DNA from: Paenibacillus massiliensis 2301065 = DSM 16942
GTDB taxonomy: Bacteria; Bacillota; Bacilli; Paenibacillales; Paenibacillaceae
DNA length: 64,000 bases
Direction of reading: 5' to 3'
Assembly (NCBI RefSeq): GCF_000377505.1
Contig: NZ_KB898191.1
Span: 1 to 64,000, forward strand
Shown here: piece by piece, positions 25,732 through 34,490 of the stretch
Numbering within the stretch: the first letter of the stretch is position 1
Layout of the letters: every line of letters begins with the position of its first letter
Notes under the pieces: model-generated
Databases searched by the model: none
What the model was told of the DNA's origin: nothing
The model's input: the letters and a program-made list of their open reading frames with translations, nothing else
Made by a program: the position numbers and the translations under genes

Positions 25732-27290
25732 GATCTCCATCTCCTCTCTACCCGTCTTAGCTTCAGCGCTCCCGAATTGTGCTCATAGGTGACGAAACGA
25801 AGCTCAGGCACCAGACAACCAATTTTCCCGCACAGGGCTGTAATTTGTTCAGCAATCTGATTCTGCACCATGGCTCGCTCTTGTGAAAGAACACCGCTCT
25901 GTAACTGCCCACCATTTTGTACCTGCCCATCATTCTGTAGGTCCATACCATTCTGAAGCTCCATATCATTCTGTGACGTCACATCCTTCTGATGACCTAC
26001 ATTTTGTAGCTCCTCATTATTTTGTAGTTCCTCATTTTCTTGAAGCACTTGCCCCATAGTGGCAGAGGAATCTGCGTATAAAAAGGATATCTCCAGCTGA
26101 AGCGGTCCCGTCTGCACGACACGATAGTGCTCAATGTTCGGGGATGCTGCGATCACTGCACGGCTGATAAAATCAGGGAACACGGCAGCTGGCTCACGGT
26201 GCTCCACATGCGGCAGATAGATAATATCATCACAGCGGCCTTCAATCCGCTCAATGGCGGTGAATACCGAGCCGCAAGAACAGGGAGCTGCCGCCTCTGT
26301 CAGAATATCGTTCAGACGATAGCGAACAATGGGCTGGGATGTACGCGAGAAATCCGTAATAATCGGCACAAAGCGGCGCGTATCCGGGTCAAGGTATTCT
26401 TTTTCGATATGAACAAGATCTTCATTCAAATGAATCGTGCCCTGCTCACAGGTTGTCCCAAGGAACCCTTCCGTACATTGGTATGCCTGGTGCACCGTCT
26501 GTCCGAAGGCTTCCTCGATGTAGTGGCGATCCAGTGGGTCGAGCACTTCTGCTACAGAGATCAGCTTGTGAGGACGGGCTGTGAGACTGCCTGCCACGCA
26601 GGCCTCAGCCAGAAGACGTAGCATGGATGCAGGAGCAATCCAGATCCCTGGTCGATATGCCTCCATCCGCTGCACCAGCCTCTCCAGTGGCTCCAGCAGA
26701 TCGAAGTATTCGAACTGCAGCCGCCCCCGCTTCACCGACTCATATAGGTTGCTGTTGGCCCGGAGGAAGAAAGCAATCTTCTCTTCCTGCAGCAGACTTC
26801 CCGGAAGTAGCTTGGCCAGCACCGTTCCACTCCAGGCTGCCTGCTCGCGATCGCTCACGATGAATAGACCACGATTGCCTGAGGTACCAGACGACAGACC
26901 GACCGTTATGCCATTCAGCAGCGGCTTGAAATCACGTGTCTGCTCCGCCTGGGAGGCCATCTCGAAGGCTTGATCACGGCTGAGACCAACGGTGTTCAGC
27001 TCGTCAAAGTGCTCCATCATGTTTTGCTTGTCGATTATGGGGAAGCTGCGCCAATCTTCAGAAGCTGTCCCTTCCCATAGCTTGCGATAAAAAGACGAGG
27101 CCTGCCGCACACGATGCACATGACGGATAATCTGTCTCTCCTGCCACGCTTCAAGCTTACGGCGAGCACTTTGTCTACGTATATCCACTGATTGTGATGC
27201 AGCATGGCGTTGCTGGGACAGAGACTGCCGGAAGCGCCACTGATAATACAAAGTACGAATATAATAATACAAGACCAGATGCAGCTTCAC
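25728..27290 (-). CDS. CapK/F390 synthetase-like adenylate-forming ligase with inserted repeat
   Basis: This 520-residue protein starts at GTG 27290, overlapping the MBL gene stop (GTGA), with AAGGGG upstream. The phosphate-binding loop VGLSSGTSGNRGLF and the IVRYRLNDI segment are typical of the PaaK/CapK/F390-synthetase branch of adenylate-forming enzymes, which activate carboxylates as acyl-AMP. About 50 residues in the C-terminal domain (about 415-470, DNA 25885-26045) are Gln/Asn/Leu-rich repeats of ELQN, DLQN and QVQN type absent from ordinary members. The extreme C terminus (LRFVTYEHNSGALKLRRVERR) is family-like, so the repeat is an in-frame insertion. Confidence 0.8.
   Translation of the reverse strand: MKLHLVLYYYIRTLYYQWRFRQSLSQQRHAASQSVDIRRQSARRKLEAWQERQIIRHVHRVRQASSFYRKLWEGTASEDWRSFPIIDKQNMMEHFDELNTVGLSRDQAFEMASQAEQTRDFKPLLNGITVGLSSGTSGNRGLFIVSDREQAAWSGTVLAKLLPGSLLQEEKIAFFLRANSNLYESVKRGRLQFEYFDLLEPLERLVQRMEAYRPGIWIAPASMLRLLAEACVAGSLTARPHKLISVAEVLDPLDRHYIEEAFGQTVHQAYQCTEGFLGTTCEQGTIHLNEDLVHIEKEYLDPDTRRFVPIITDFSRTSQPIVRYRLNDILTEAAAPCSCGSVFTAIERIEGRCDDIIYLPHVEHREPAAVFPDFISRAVIAASPNIEHYRVVQTGPLQLEISFLYADSSATMGQVLQENEELQNNEELQNVGHQKDVTSQNDMELQNGMDLQNDGQVQNGGQLQSGVLSQERAMVQNQIAEQITALCGKIGCLVPELRFVTYEHNSGALKLRRVERRWRS
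25885..26045. repeat. Coding minisatellite inside the adenylate-forming ligase gene
   Basis: The segment consists of degenerate in-frame units of about 15-24 bases around a cattctg(t/a)ag core, giving repeated LQN-type peptides. The unit length keeps the reading frame, so copy changes would lengthen or shorten a loop without breaking the enzyme. Confidence 0.85.
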
Positions 27291-28153
27291 TCCAGCACCC
27301 CTTTTCCCCATGCTGCAAGTGCTTCACGACAGTGACTTGGCACAATACGCAGTGTCGGAACCTCCTTATGCAGCTGCCGCAGCAGGTCATAACTCTGCTT
27401 GTATTGTTGTCGATCAGACATGATGAGGCCAGCAGCCGGATGTGGGAGGCGATCCTCAAGATAAGCCCGGCTTGACCAGACTGCATCCGCACACAGCAGG
27501 TAATCCTCTGTTGCCGTGGATACGAATAGGCCGATCATCCCAGCAGCATGACCAGACAGCTCAATGGCCAGCAGACTGCCGTCGCCGAATAGATCATAAC
27601 CTTCTGTACAAGGAAAGGCAGAATCCTTCCCTGCATTGAACGGCTGTACGATGTCCTTCTCCCGGATCGGCAGTGAGCGCTCTGCAAAATCCTCAGGCAG
27701 CAGCCCTGGCAGAAAGCCTGCCCGCACACTCGCTAGCGGCCCTAGATGCTTGACGGCACGATATGCTTTATCCAAGTAAATGTAGCGTGCATTGGGAAAA
27801 TCCCGAAGGCCCCCGATATGGTCCCCGTGAAAATGAGACAGAACAATATATCTCACATCATCTGGCGCGATGCCCGCTGCCCCTAGCTGGCTGGCGGCAC
27901 TATCCTTATCCTGATAAACTACTGGCGTAATGTACCGATACAGTGCGCTCGGCAGGTGAGCCGTCTCCTCGAAAAAGCGCTGACTATAGCCCGTATCGAA
28001 TAGCACAGGACCGTGCTCAGGATGAAGAATGCAGGCGAAGCCAGCGGGAAAAGCCACCGAACGAAGTGACCCGCCGCGCAGCGTCAGCCATTCAGGATGT
28101 GCACAATAGCCTGCCGCCCGGAGCATGAGCTTGATTGGCATCGTTGTCATCAT
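27287..28153 (-). CDS. MBL-fold metallo-hydrolase
   Basis: This 288-residue protein has a complete HxHxDH zinc motif (H107, H109, D111, H112 in LSHFHGDHIGG), a second His in ELSGHAAGMIG and an Asp in LLCADAVWS. It starts at ATG 28153, overlapping the epimerase stop (ATGA), with no strong ribosome site, so it probably relies on coupling. The family includes lactonases and thioesterases; in a ketosynthase operon without a thioesterase, release of an acyl product is a plausible role (inference). Confidence 0.83.
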   Translation of the reverse strand: MMTTMPIKLMLRAAGYCAHPEWLTLRGGSLRSVAFPAGFACILHPEHGPVLFDTGYSQRFFEETAHLPSALYRYITPVVYQDKDSAASQLGAAGIAPDDVRYIVLSHFHGDHIGGLRDFPNARYIYLDKAYRAVKHLGPLASVRAGFLPGLLPEDFAERSLPIREKDIVQPFNAGKDSAFPCTEGYDLFGDGSLLAIELSGHAAGMIGLFVSTATEDYLLCADAVWSSRAYLEDRLPHPAAGLIMSDRQQYKQSYDLLRQLHKEVPTLRIVPSHCREALAAWGKGVLE

Positions 28154-29142
28154 GATGGCTTCACCCACCAATCAGCAAAGCGTGTCAGCCCTTCTTCGAT
28201 TCCCACGCTGGGGACGTAGCCCAGCCGCTCCCGAGCAAGTGATATATCCAGCGTCTGCGTCATCCCTACCGAGCCGACCGTATATCGAGTCAATGGCGGC
28301 TCCCCCTGTAGTGGCAGCACACGATAGGCGAGCTCCAGTGCTCCAGCCAGTCCGTATGCGACCGGATAGGGAATCGAGCGGGTCCGCAACGGAATCTCCA
28401 GCATAGTGAACAGCTTGTGCAGCAGCTCACGGAAGCCGAACGGCTCTCCGTTCGAGATGTTATAGGCCTGGCCCATAGCTTCCGGTGCAGCGCTGCATCC
28501 AAGCAGCATGGCGTCCACTACATTGTCCACATAAGTAAGATCAATCATGGCCTGTCCACCATTCAGCATCGGTACGCCACTCTTCCGATTCGCTTCCAGT
28601 AGCCTCGGGAACAAGGTCTGATCCTCTGGTCCGAAGATGGCACGTGGACGCAGAATCAACGCAGGTAAGCCCTCCTGGCAGGCCCGGAGCACCTCTTGCT
28701 CTGCCAGCAGCTTCGTAGCTGCGTAGGTATTGGCAGGACGCAGGGGAAGCGGCTCGGATTCCCGAATCATGCGACGTGGCTTATAATCGAAATAAATGCT
28801 TGGGGTTGAAATATGTATGAGACGCTTAGTGCCGTGTCTCTGACAACCAGCAATGATATGACGAGTTCCTTCTACATTGCTGCCATAGAACTCATCGTAA
28901 GCCCCCCATGGAGCTGATAATGCACCGCAATGAAATACATAATCCTGCCCTGCACACGCCTGTGCAACGCCAACAGCATCACGCAGATCTGTCTGTACGA
29001 ACCGGACGCCTTCCTGCTCGAGTAGATTGCCAGCAGTGCTCGACCGCCCCATACCACTGACCTCCCAGCCCAGCTGAACCAGGCGCCGGGCGGCATGGCG
29101 GCCGAGAAATCCGGTGGCCCCTGTTACTAATGCTCTTGTCAT
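28150..29142 (-). CDS. NAD-dependent epimerase/reductase, 3-beta-HSD (OleD-like) group
   Basis: This 330-residue extended SDR has ALVTGATGFLG at the N terminus, HISTPSIYFDY and the YAATK catalytic motif. The STPS(I/V)YF segment and 3-beta-hydroxysteroid-dehydrogenase layout recall OleD, which reduces the beta-keto acid made by OleA in long-chain olefin synthesis. It starts at ATG 29142 (or the adjacent in-frame ATG at 29145) overlapping the ATP-grasp stop, with GGAGAG just upstream. It is predicted to reduce the product of the KAS III enzyme of this operon. Confidence 0.82.
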   Translation of the reverse strand: MTRALVTGATGFLGRHAARRLVQLGWEVSGMGRSSTAGNLLEQEGVRFVQTDLRDAVGVAQACAGQDYVFHCGALSAPWGAYDEFYGSNVEGTRHIIAGCQRHGTKRLIHISTPSIYFDYKPRRMIRESEPLPLRPANTYAATKLLAEQEVLRACQEGLPALILRPRAIFGPEDQTLFPRLLEANRKSGVPMLNGGQAMIDLTYVDNVVDAMLLGCSAAPEAMGQAYNISNGEPFGFRELLHKLFTMLEIPLRTRSIPYPVAYGLAGALELAYRVLPLQGEPPLTRYTVGSVGMTQTLDISLARERLGYVPSVGIEEGLTRFADWWVKPS

Positions 29143-30395
29143 CATGTCTCTCCGTTCCATTCGATATCCTGAGTCAACGCCTCGGTCACTGTGATACCCA
29201 GCCGTCTGCTCAGGCGCCAGGCTTGATGTACCATGTACAGCTGCTCGACAGCAGGCCCCCTGTCTTCTCGGTGCCAGATGACGTCGCGTGCTCCGCGCAG
29301 CGCTATCATCCATGTGCGCCAATCCTGTCTGCTCCGATTCTCCTTGAGCCCACATCCCAGCATGGCCAGGCTGATCATTGCTGCAGCCCCCGAAGTTGGT
29401 GTCACGGTGCGCCCGGCCTCCAGCAGCGAGTGCGGGTCTGTTAATGCAACAGCTAATTCGCCCTTCGCTGTGAACAGATGAGTGCCGCTCGTGGCGCGTG
29501 GATTGCACTCCAGCGGATATAGTGTCCCATCCTCTGCTTGTATGAAATCAAAGCTGATCTGACCCGAATAGCCAACAGCCGCGACGAACTGCTGTACCCA
29601 TGCATATGCCTCTGGCTGATCTGCCTGCTGGAAATGCACGCTGGCACCTGCATCGCCTGTGCGATAGCGGCATTCATAATTGGCGTGGGCCACGATGCTC
29701 CCCTCATAAGCTACACTGTATGTACACCAGGCTGTTCCCTGTATGTACTCCTGAGCAATCCATGGATTGAATGGACTTATTTGTGCCCATGCTGCTTCGC
29801 GCAGTGCTCGATCGGCAGATTGTCTCTTCCGCGGCGCTCCAGCAGAAGACGGCAAAATAACCCGTGACGCGAACCTGGAATAAGCCGGCTTGTACACAAG
29901 TCCTGATCCTATGCCAAGCGCTTCCGCACTTCGCCATGCTTCCTCGCTCGTAATAACCTCCGTATGCGGCACCTGAAGCCCGAGCTGCTCTGCTAAGCGG
30001 ATGAATTCTCCCTTATGATGCAGCTGGTGCAGTATGTCCAGCTCTGGTGCCAACACTCGGCAGTGGCGCTGCAGCCGCTCCCGTTCGCGAGCAATGTGAA
30101 ATATTTCCTCACAGGTCGGAATCAGCAGATCAATCTGCCAGCGTACAAGCAAGCTTTCCAGCGCTTCCACAAAAGCCTGTGGCTGTTGTCGTGGCGGCGG
30201 CAAGACAGCTGCCTCCTTCACTGCACTGGAGGCTCGGCACAAATAACGTGATATGCTGTCCGCCGCATACACCTGATGACCCGCATAATGAAGCTGTCTA
30301 GCCAGCTCCAGCGCGACAGGTGCTCTGCCACCAGTGATGAGTATGTTCAGCGGCCTTGCAAGCGGCGGTAGAGCTGCAGCCTCCTTAATAATCAA
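29142..30395 (-). CDS. ATP-grasp ligase
   Basis: This 417-residue protein has an N-terminal Rossmann-like preATP-grasp domain (NILITGGRAPVALELARQL), a central ATP-grasp with GLVYKPAYSRFASRV and WIAQEYIQGTAW, and the Mg-binding QISFDFIQAEDGTLYPLECNPRATSG. It joins a carboxylate to an amine, hydroxyl or thiol through an acyl phosphate. TTG at 30395, inside the KAS III gene end, is chosen because GGGAGG lies 8 bases upstream; the AAGGAGG right after the KAS III stop has no in-frame start at a useful distance. Confidence 0.82.
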   Translation of the reverse strand: MIIKEAAALPPLARPLNILITGGRAPVALELARQLHYAGHQVYAADSISRYLCRASSAVKEAAVLPPPRQQPQAFVEALESLLVRWQIDLLIPTCEEIFHIARERERLQRHCRVLAPELDILHQLHHKGEFIRLAEQLGLQVPHTEVITSEEAWRSAEALGIGSGLVYKPAYSRFASRVILPSSAGAPRKRQSADRALREAAWAQISPFNPWIAQEYIQGTAWCTYSVAYEGSIVAHANYECRYRTGDAGASVHFQQADQPEAYAWVQQFVAAVGYSGQISFDFIQAEDGTLYPLECNPRATSGTHLFTAKGELAVALTDPHSLLEAGRTVTPTSGAAAMISLAMLGCGLKENRSRQDWRTWMIALRGARDVIWHREDRGPAVEQLYMVHQAWRLSRRLGITVTEALTQDIEWNGET

Positions 30396-31386
30396 GAACC
30401 ATGCCTCCCAGCGACAGCCCAGCCGCCGTACCGAGTAGCAGCATCCGCTCCCCGCGCTGAATACGTCCTTGCTGGATGGCTTCATGCAGCCCCATGGGAA
30501 TGGAGGAAGCTATCGTGTTCCCATGGTTCGGCGTAATGTTCATTAGCTGCTCCTGCGAGATCCCCAGCTTCCTGCACAGCAGACGCATCGCCATCGCACT
30601 TCCCTGATGGGGAATGACCACCTTGAAGTCCTTCATCCTCGTTCCTGAACGAGTGAACAGCTCTTCCATGAATTCAGGCAGCAGTCTGGAAGCCATACGG
30701 AATATTCCTTGCCCGTCCATATGGAATCTGAACGGCTCTTCGACAGGAATATGCGGCAGATCAGGATGATACTTCGTTCCTCCACCTGGTATTTCCGAAT
30801 AATGAGCCCCTTGACTATAGGTGCGCAGCGAGGTGTGGATAATCTGCGACGCATCATTCGTATGGGACGGTCCGATCACAACGGCTGCAGCTCCATCGCC
30901 GAACAAAGCAGCGCTCTCCTTGTCCTTCCAGTTCAGGCCAACCGAGGCAACCTCTGTCGCTACGAGTAGCACATGCCGATAACGCCCCGCATCGACCATG
31001 TAAGACAGCACATCCAATCCTGTCAGAAAACTCAGACACGTAGCATCTATATCAAAAGCAGGAACCCCTGACATCTCCTGCCCCATCGCTTTCTGAATCC
31101 ATACCGCAGTGGAGGGTAACGGCTGCTCCTTCGTACCGCTCGTACACACCAGACAGTCGATATCTGAGAACTGGAGCCCTGCATTCACAAGGGCAGCCTC
31201 CGCCGCTCTGGCTCCCATATAAGAAGCGGTCTCTCCTTCGCCCACATAATGCCGAACACCGACGCCTGTAATTGTATTTACCCAGCCAGCAGGCACACCA
31301 AGGCGCTCATCCAGCTCTTCATCCGTTACGTTGCGACTAGGGAGGTATTTCCCCGTACCCAATATTTTCACTCTACGTAATTGCAT
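30385..31386 (-). CDS. 3-oxoacyl-ACP synthase III-like ketosynthase
   Basis: This 333-residue FabH/OleA-type thiolase-fold enzyme has an intact triad: Cys117 in DIDATCLSF, His260 in IPHQGS and Asn290 in NHGNTIASS. It catalyses decarboxylative or non-decarboxylative Claisen condensation of acyl thioesters. It is the first gene of the operon; ATG 31386 (MQLRRVKILGTG) has GGGAG 9 bases upstream and the family-typical N terminus. The absence of fatty acid synthesis genes around it argues for a specialised pathway and not the housekeeping fabH. Confidence 0.9.
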   Translation of the reverse strand: MQLRRVKILGTGKYLPSRNVTDEELDERLGVPAGWVNTITGVGVRHYVGEGETASYMGARAAEAALVNAGLQFSDIDCLVCTSGTKEQPLPSTAVWIQKAMGQEMSGVPAFDIDATCLSFLTGLDVLSYMVDAGRYRHVLLVATEVASVGLNWKDKESAALFGDGAAAVVIGPSHTNDASQIIHTSLRTYSQGAHYSEIPGGGTKYHPDLPHIPVEEPFRFHMDGQGIFRMASRLLPEFMEELFTRSGTRMKDFKVVIPHQGSAMAMRLLCRKLGISQEQLMNITPNHGNTIASSIPMGLHEAIQQGRIQRGERMLLLGTAAGLSLGGMVLDY

Positions 31387-31444
31387 CTCTATCCACTCCC
31401 GGTTATCTAGCTGACCTACCGCATCTGTACTTGATACTCTATCT

Positions 31445-31453
31445 ATTATAACA
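31445..31453 (-). promoter_or_regulatory. Extended -10 promoter of the biosynthetic operon
   Basis: The minus strand reads TGTTATAAT, a consensus -10 box with the upstream TG extension, 60 bases before the KAS III start. The -35 region is poor. An inverted repeat GCCTTGATTCAAGGC lies just upstream of the -10 (31467-31481), in the place of a -35 element, so regulated initiation is likely. Confidence 0.6.
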
Positions 31454-31481
31454 GCACTGTACACCGCCTTGAATCAAGGCA

Positions 31482-31523
31482 AAAAAACACCGTTCCTTCC
31501 CAGGGGGAGAAAGGCGGCGTTCG
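31482..31523 (-). terminator. Terminator of the PP2C transcript
   Basis: On the minus strand an imperfect GC-rich hairpin (CGCCG-CCTTTC paired with GAAGG-A-CGGTG) is followed by TTTTTTT. It insulates the biosynthetic operon from the upstream phosphatase gene. Confidence 0.7.
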
Positions 31524-31736
31524 ATCATACTCTCATGCTAACGTTATCTTGTATTACGGTACTCTGGCTACAGTGCTATAGCTGAGGTGCTTAATCTATC
31601 ATTTTATGCATTTTAATACTATGCTATTTCATTCTATTCTATATCGTCATATTTCTATAATGTTATCCTTCTGTGATTCTTGTGATTCTTGCCATTCCAG
31701 TTATTCCTGTCGTTCTTTCGTCCCTGTCGTTCCAGT

Positions 31737-32627
31737 CTAGGTAAAATCAAGCCACATCGCAGTCTTGTCATCACTCATCTTGAAGCGCGGATAGCTTACA
31801 CATTCCGGATCACGCTGTTCCTCAGCTACCAGCCAGTGTGTATATGCCTCCAACCCCTTCTCGATCATCTGCCTCAGCAGGGTTTCTTCTCCTACATCCG
31901 GCTTCTCAGCTCCAGCCTCGGCAGTGGTCTGTGAATCATCTCCTGGATTGAAGCTGGATGGCACATACAGCCCATCGGTGTGCAGCAGCAAGCCTTTGAG
32001 GCGGATACGGTTGATGATACCGTATTCCATGAAGTGCTCAGCCTCGGGCCGCCCATTAAGTACCGCATATCCATAAGGGGTATTCATGCTCGCTCTGTTG
32101 CCTGTCATGCGATGTCTGACCCGATCCCACAGCTCCTCCCGTGTGCGAACCCCCTCACGAATAGCCTCCCTCCAGATCTGCTTGGCTCCTTCATCCATAT
32201 GGGCCACATGATCCCGGGTCAAGACTCGTACACGATCATCCTCATAGAGTGCGATGATCATGCAATCACCAGACTGGACGTACTCCACCGTATGCTCTGT
32301 TACCCGTACAACCGCTACACCCGTGGTCCATAGCTGCTCCTTGGCCTCCAGTGGAACACCAGCAGCCAGCATCTCCGCTCCGAGCAGCCGATTCGCTTCA
32401 CAGGTCATTTGTAGCAGATTGCGTTCATCCCCAGCAGTCAGTTGACCAAAATACCGCGTCAGCAGCTGTGAAGCCATTCGCCCTCCAGTCTCACCCTGCG
32501 GCCCGTGATAAGGAACCAAAGACGTTGCTCCATCTGCTACACCATAGATATGAAGTGCTTCATTCTGAATGAGGGCATCCTCATTCCATGTGCTGCTTCC
32601 CTGTACGGATACACTTTGCACTAACAT
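31737..32627 (-). CDS. PP2C-like serine/threonine protein phosphatase
   Basis: This 296-residue cytoplasmic protein has the metal-binding PP2C motifs: NEDA, GVADGATS, SGDCMIIAL, LLLHTDG and a final SDDKTAMWL. ATG 32627 is preferred over the ATG at 32678 because AAAGGA lies 10 bases upstream and the domain begins at once. No partner kinase is adjacent. The gene follows the DUF4303-like gene by about 100 bases and may share its transcript. Confidence 0.8.
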   Translation of the reverse strand: MLVQSVSVQGSSTWNEDALIQNEALHIYGVADGATSLVPYHGPQGETGGRMASQLLTRYFGQLTAGDERNLLQMTCEANRLLGAEMLAAGVPLEAKEQLWTTGVAVVRVTEHTVEYVQSGDCMIIALYEDDRVRVLTRDHVAHMDEGAKQIWREAIREGVRTREELWDRVRHRMTGNRASMNTPYGYAVLNGRPEAEHFMEYGIINRIRLKGLLLHTDGLYVPSSFNPGDDSQTTAEAGAEKPDVGEETLLRQMIEKGLEAYTHWLVAEEQRDPECVSYPRFKMSDDKTAMWLDFT

Positions 32628-32724
32628 ACCATCCCAGTCCTTTCTTGGCTGTGGCTCTCCACCTAATTCACTGTTCATAACATCATAACTAGATTAGCAC
32701 TCGACCGTGTAATAGCACATTCCA

Positions 32725-33777
32725 TTAGAGCTTGTAGGCATCGAAATTCGTTAATCTCGTCCTATTCTCATCATGCTCCTCCTCAGGAAAACGAGTGGCA
32801 TCCAGCGCATGAAGTGTTCTGGCGATATTAATGCATTCCTGGTATGCCTTGTCCACCTCATATTTATGGCTCAGCACCTTGTGCAATTGAGTTAAGACCA
32901 TCTCATCCGCTTCGCCAATATCAATGAGGATACTAAGACATGTCCAGCTATCCCCCTGCAAGATCGAGCCGTCTTCTGTCGGCGTGTAACCGCAAAGTTT
33001 CTGGTAGAGATTAACGATCTCACCAGCTGCTGGAGCGCCAAGCTGAATCAGTTCGCGCTCAACATCGAACTCATCCCGGTACATGGCTTGAAATATCGTC
33101 GCTTCCTCGCTTGATTGCTTCAGCAGGATATCCTTCAACAGACTGCACCAATGCTCCACTTGTTTTGCTTCAGGCCATTCACTGATGTTCACCTTATACA
33201 ATTCAAATTCCCGGATTTCCGGAAATGTCTTATAGTAATCTTCCTCTGACACAGTTCGACGCATATAGGCCATGTGATGCTCGTCATGCTCCACTATATA
33301 GGCGATAAAGTTATCTGTCTTGTTCAGTAATTCGAACGTCGGTCGCAGCTCCTGAATGACCTCCACAAGCATATTAATGAAGGTACCTGTCATTTCTTCA
33401 CACGCAGCAAACGCAGCATCATCCGTTTCATCCTCATCATCATACAGATTTGACAACTTATCGGCATACCAGACAACAAAATCGTCAATTTCCTCAGGTG
33501 CATTGGAAGCATCGTAGCTGAAACCACCTACACTATACTTCACACCCTTGAAGCCATGAATTCGATCTAGTGAATAGGAGCTGTAGTGTTTCTGTACTGC
33601 CTGGTCTAAGGAATCCAACGTGTTCCACATCAGATTCACCCAGCCGTAGGCTGCACTTACATCCAATGCAACCGCATATACTTCCTTGTTATCCGCTGTT
33701 GCAGCGAATTGCTCCAGATTGACGCGACAATAATCTATTAATACTGGCTTGAATGTATCGAAGCTAATGCTACTCAT
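32725..33777 (-). CDS. DUF4303-like protein
   Basis: This 350-residue acidic soluble protein has an N terminus (YAVALDVSAAYGWVNLMWNT) resembling DUF4303, a family common among bacterial immunity-type orphans. The middle has acidic runs (YDDEDETDD) and the C-terminal half is helical with SWTCLSILIDIGEADEMVLTQLHKVL. GGGAG is 11 bases before ATG. It has no signal peptide. The family assignment is tentative; the C-terminal half was not recognised. Confidence 0.6.
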   Translation of the reverse strand: MSSISFDTFKPVLIDYCRVNLEQFAATADNKEVYAVALDVSAAYGWVNLMWNTLDSLDQAVQKHYSSYSLDRIHGFKGVKYSVGGFSYDASNAPEEIDDFVVWYADKLSNLYDDEDETDDAAFAACEEMTGTFINMLVEVIQELRPTFELLNKTDNFIAYIVEHDEHHMAYMRRTVSEEDYYKTFPEIREFELYKVNISEWPEAKQVEHWCSLLKDILLKQSSEEATIFQAMYRDEFDVERELIQLGAPAAGEIVNLYQKLCGYTPTEDGSILQGDSWTCLSILIDIGEADEMVLTQLHKVLSHKYEVDKAYQECINIARTLHALDATRFPEEEHDENRTRLTNFDAYKL

Positions 33778-33885
33778 AATTAGTCAGTCTCCCGCCATAA
33801 GATGTATTCATTTCCCTTGTAGCATATAGCAGAAGAAACGAGACTGACAAGTCTTGGGATTTTATATGAGCTCTCATCCAAATGC

Positions 33886-33922
33886 AAAAAGGCAGAAGGC
33901 ACCCGCCCTCTACCCTTTTTTA
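33886..33922. terminator. Hairpin terminator, VOC gene
   Basis: An imperfect stem with A and T runs on both sides (AAAAAGGCAGAAGGC pairing with GCCCTCTACCCTTTTTT) lies just past the VOC gene stop. It can act in both directions. Confidence 0.7.
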
Positions 33923-33926
33923 TACG

Positions 33927-34490
33927 TTATAGCTGCTGCTCGCTCCACTCGGCTACCCGGCGATAGCTTTCTTCCTCTGACAGATCCTCGATACGAGTCA
34001 TGATCGACCACCGGACACCATACGGGTCCAAAATGCTGCAAAAGCGATCACCTGACACAAAGCCAGCCACGGGCTCTCGTACGGTTGCCCCATGGGCTAC
34101 TGCCAACTCAGATGTATGATCAACGTCGGGGACGTAGATTCCCATTGAATAGCAAGCTTGTCCACCCCCTGGTGCCTCCACTAATCCATAGGCAGGTGAA
34201 GCTGCCCCGAGCTGCAGGAAGCCATTACCGAAATCCAGCTCTGCATGCACAATTATTTTATTCCCTTCCTCACCAAATTCCGTTACGCTCTTGGCTGTAG
34301 CTTCAAAGACGGCTTCATAGAAGGCAATCGCCTCAGCGGGTCTGTCTACTACAATAAAAGGTGTAAGAGTTGTATAGCCGTTAGGCTTACCGTTGGTGGT
34401 ATACTGCCCCTTCACCCCAGCTTGCCCTCCTTGATGCTGTTGATTGTGCTGTTGTGCTTGATGCTGCTCTGGTTGGTTCTGATTCGACAT
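33927..34490 (-). CDS. VOC-family (glyoxalase/PhnB-like) protein
   Basis: This 187-residue protein from ATG 34490 (AGGAGG 8 bases upstream) has about 35 residues of Gln/His/Asn-rich low complexity and then a VOC fold: LTPFIVVDRPAEAIAFYEAVF, AELDFGNGFLQLG and FCSILDPYGVRWSI. The catalytic role is unknown; PhnB-like proteins include fosfomycin-resistance and dioxygenase relatives. The low-complexity head is unusual. It is divergent from an AraC regulator, a common pairing that suggests control by it. Confidence 0.85.
   Translation of the reverse strand: MSNQNQPEQHQAQQHNQQHQGGQAGVKGQYTTNGKPNGYTTLTPFIVVDRPAEAIAFYEAVFEATAKSVTEFGEEGNKIIVHAELDFGNGFLQLGAASPAYGLVEAPGGGQACYSMGIYVPDVDHTSELAVAHGATVREPVAGFVSGDRFCSILDPYGVRWSIMTRIEDLSEEESYRRVAEWSEQQL

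Larger units (their letters stand above)
31387..31736. other. Intergenic region upstream of the biosynthetic operon
   Basis: No gene. It contains the operon promoter and the terminator listed separately, a GCCTTGA/TCAAGGC inverted repeat (about 31467-31481) that could be an operator, and a pyrimidine-rich low-complexity tract with repeated cctgtcgtt motifs (about 31670-31738) next to the PP2C stop. Confidence 0.5.

Noticed and set aside
29146-29508. Longer N terminus for the OleD-like reductase
   Set aside because: It lies inside the ATP-grasp gene, has no family similarity, and the start at 29142 fits the Rossmann motif and the overlap pattern.
30396-30485. Longer N terminus for the ATP-grasp ligase
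   Set aside because: It is KAS III coding sequence in another frame; the TTG at 30395 has the ribosome site.
24559-31386. Classification as a complete head-to-head olefin (OleABCD) cluster
   Set aside because: Only the KAS III and the reductase resemble Ole proteins; no alpha/beta-hydrolase OleB or typical OleC is present.
31467-31481. GCCTTGA/TCAAGGC hairpin as a terminator
   Set aside because: On both strands the T run is on the wrong side; an operator role is more plausible.
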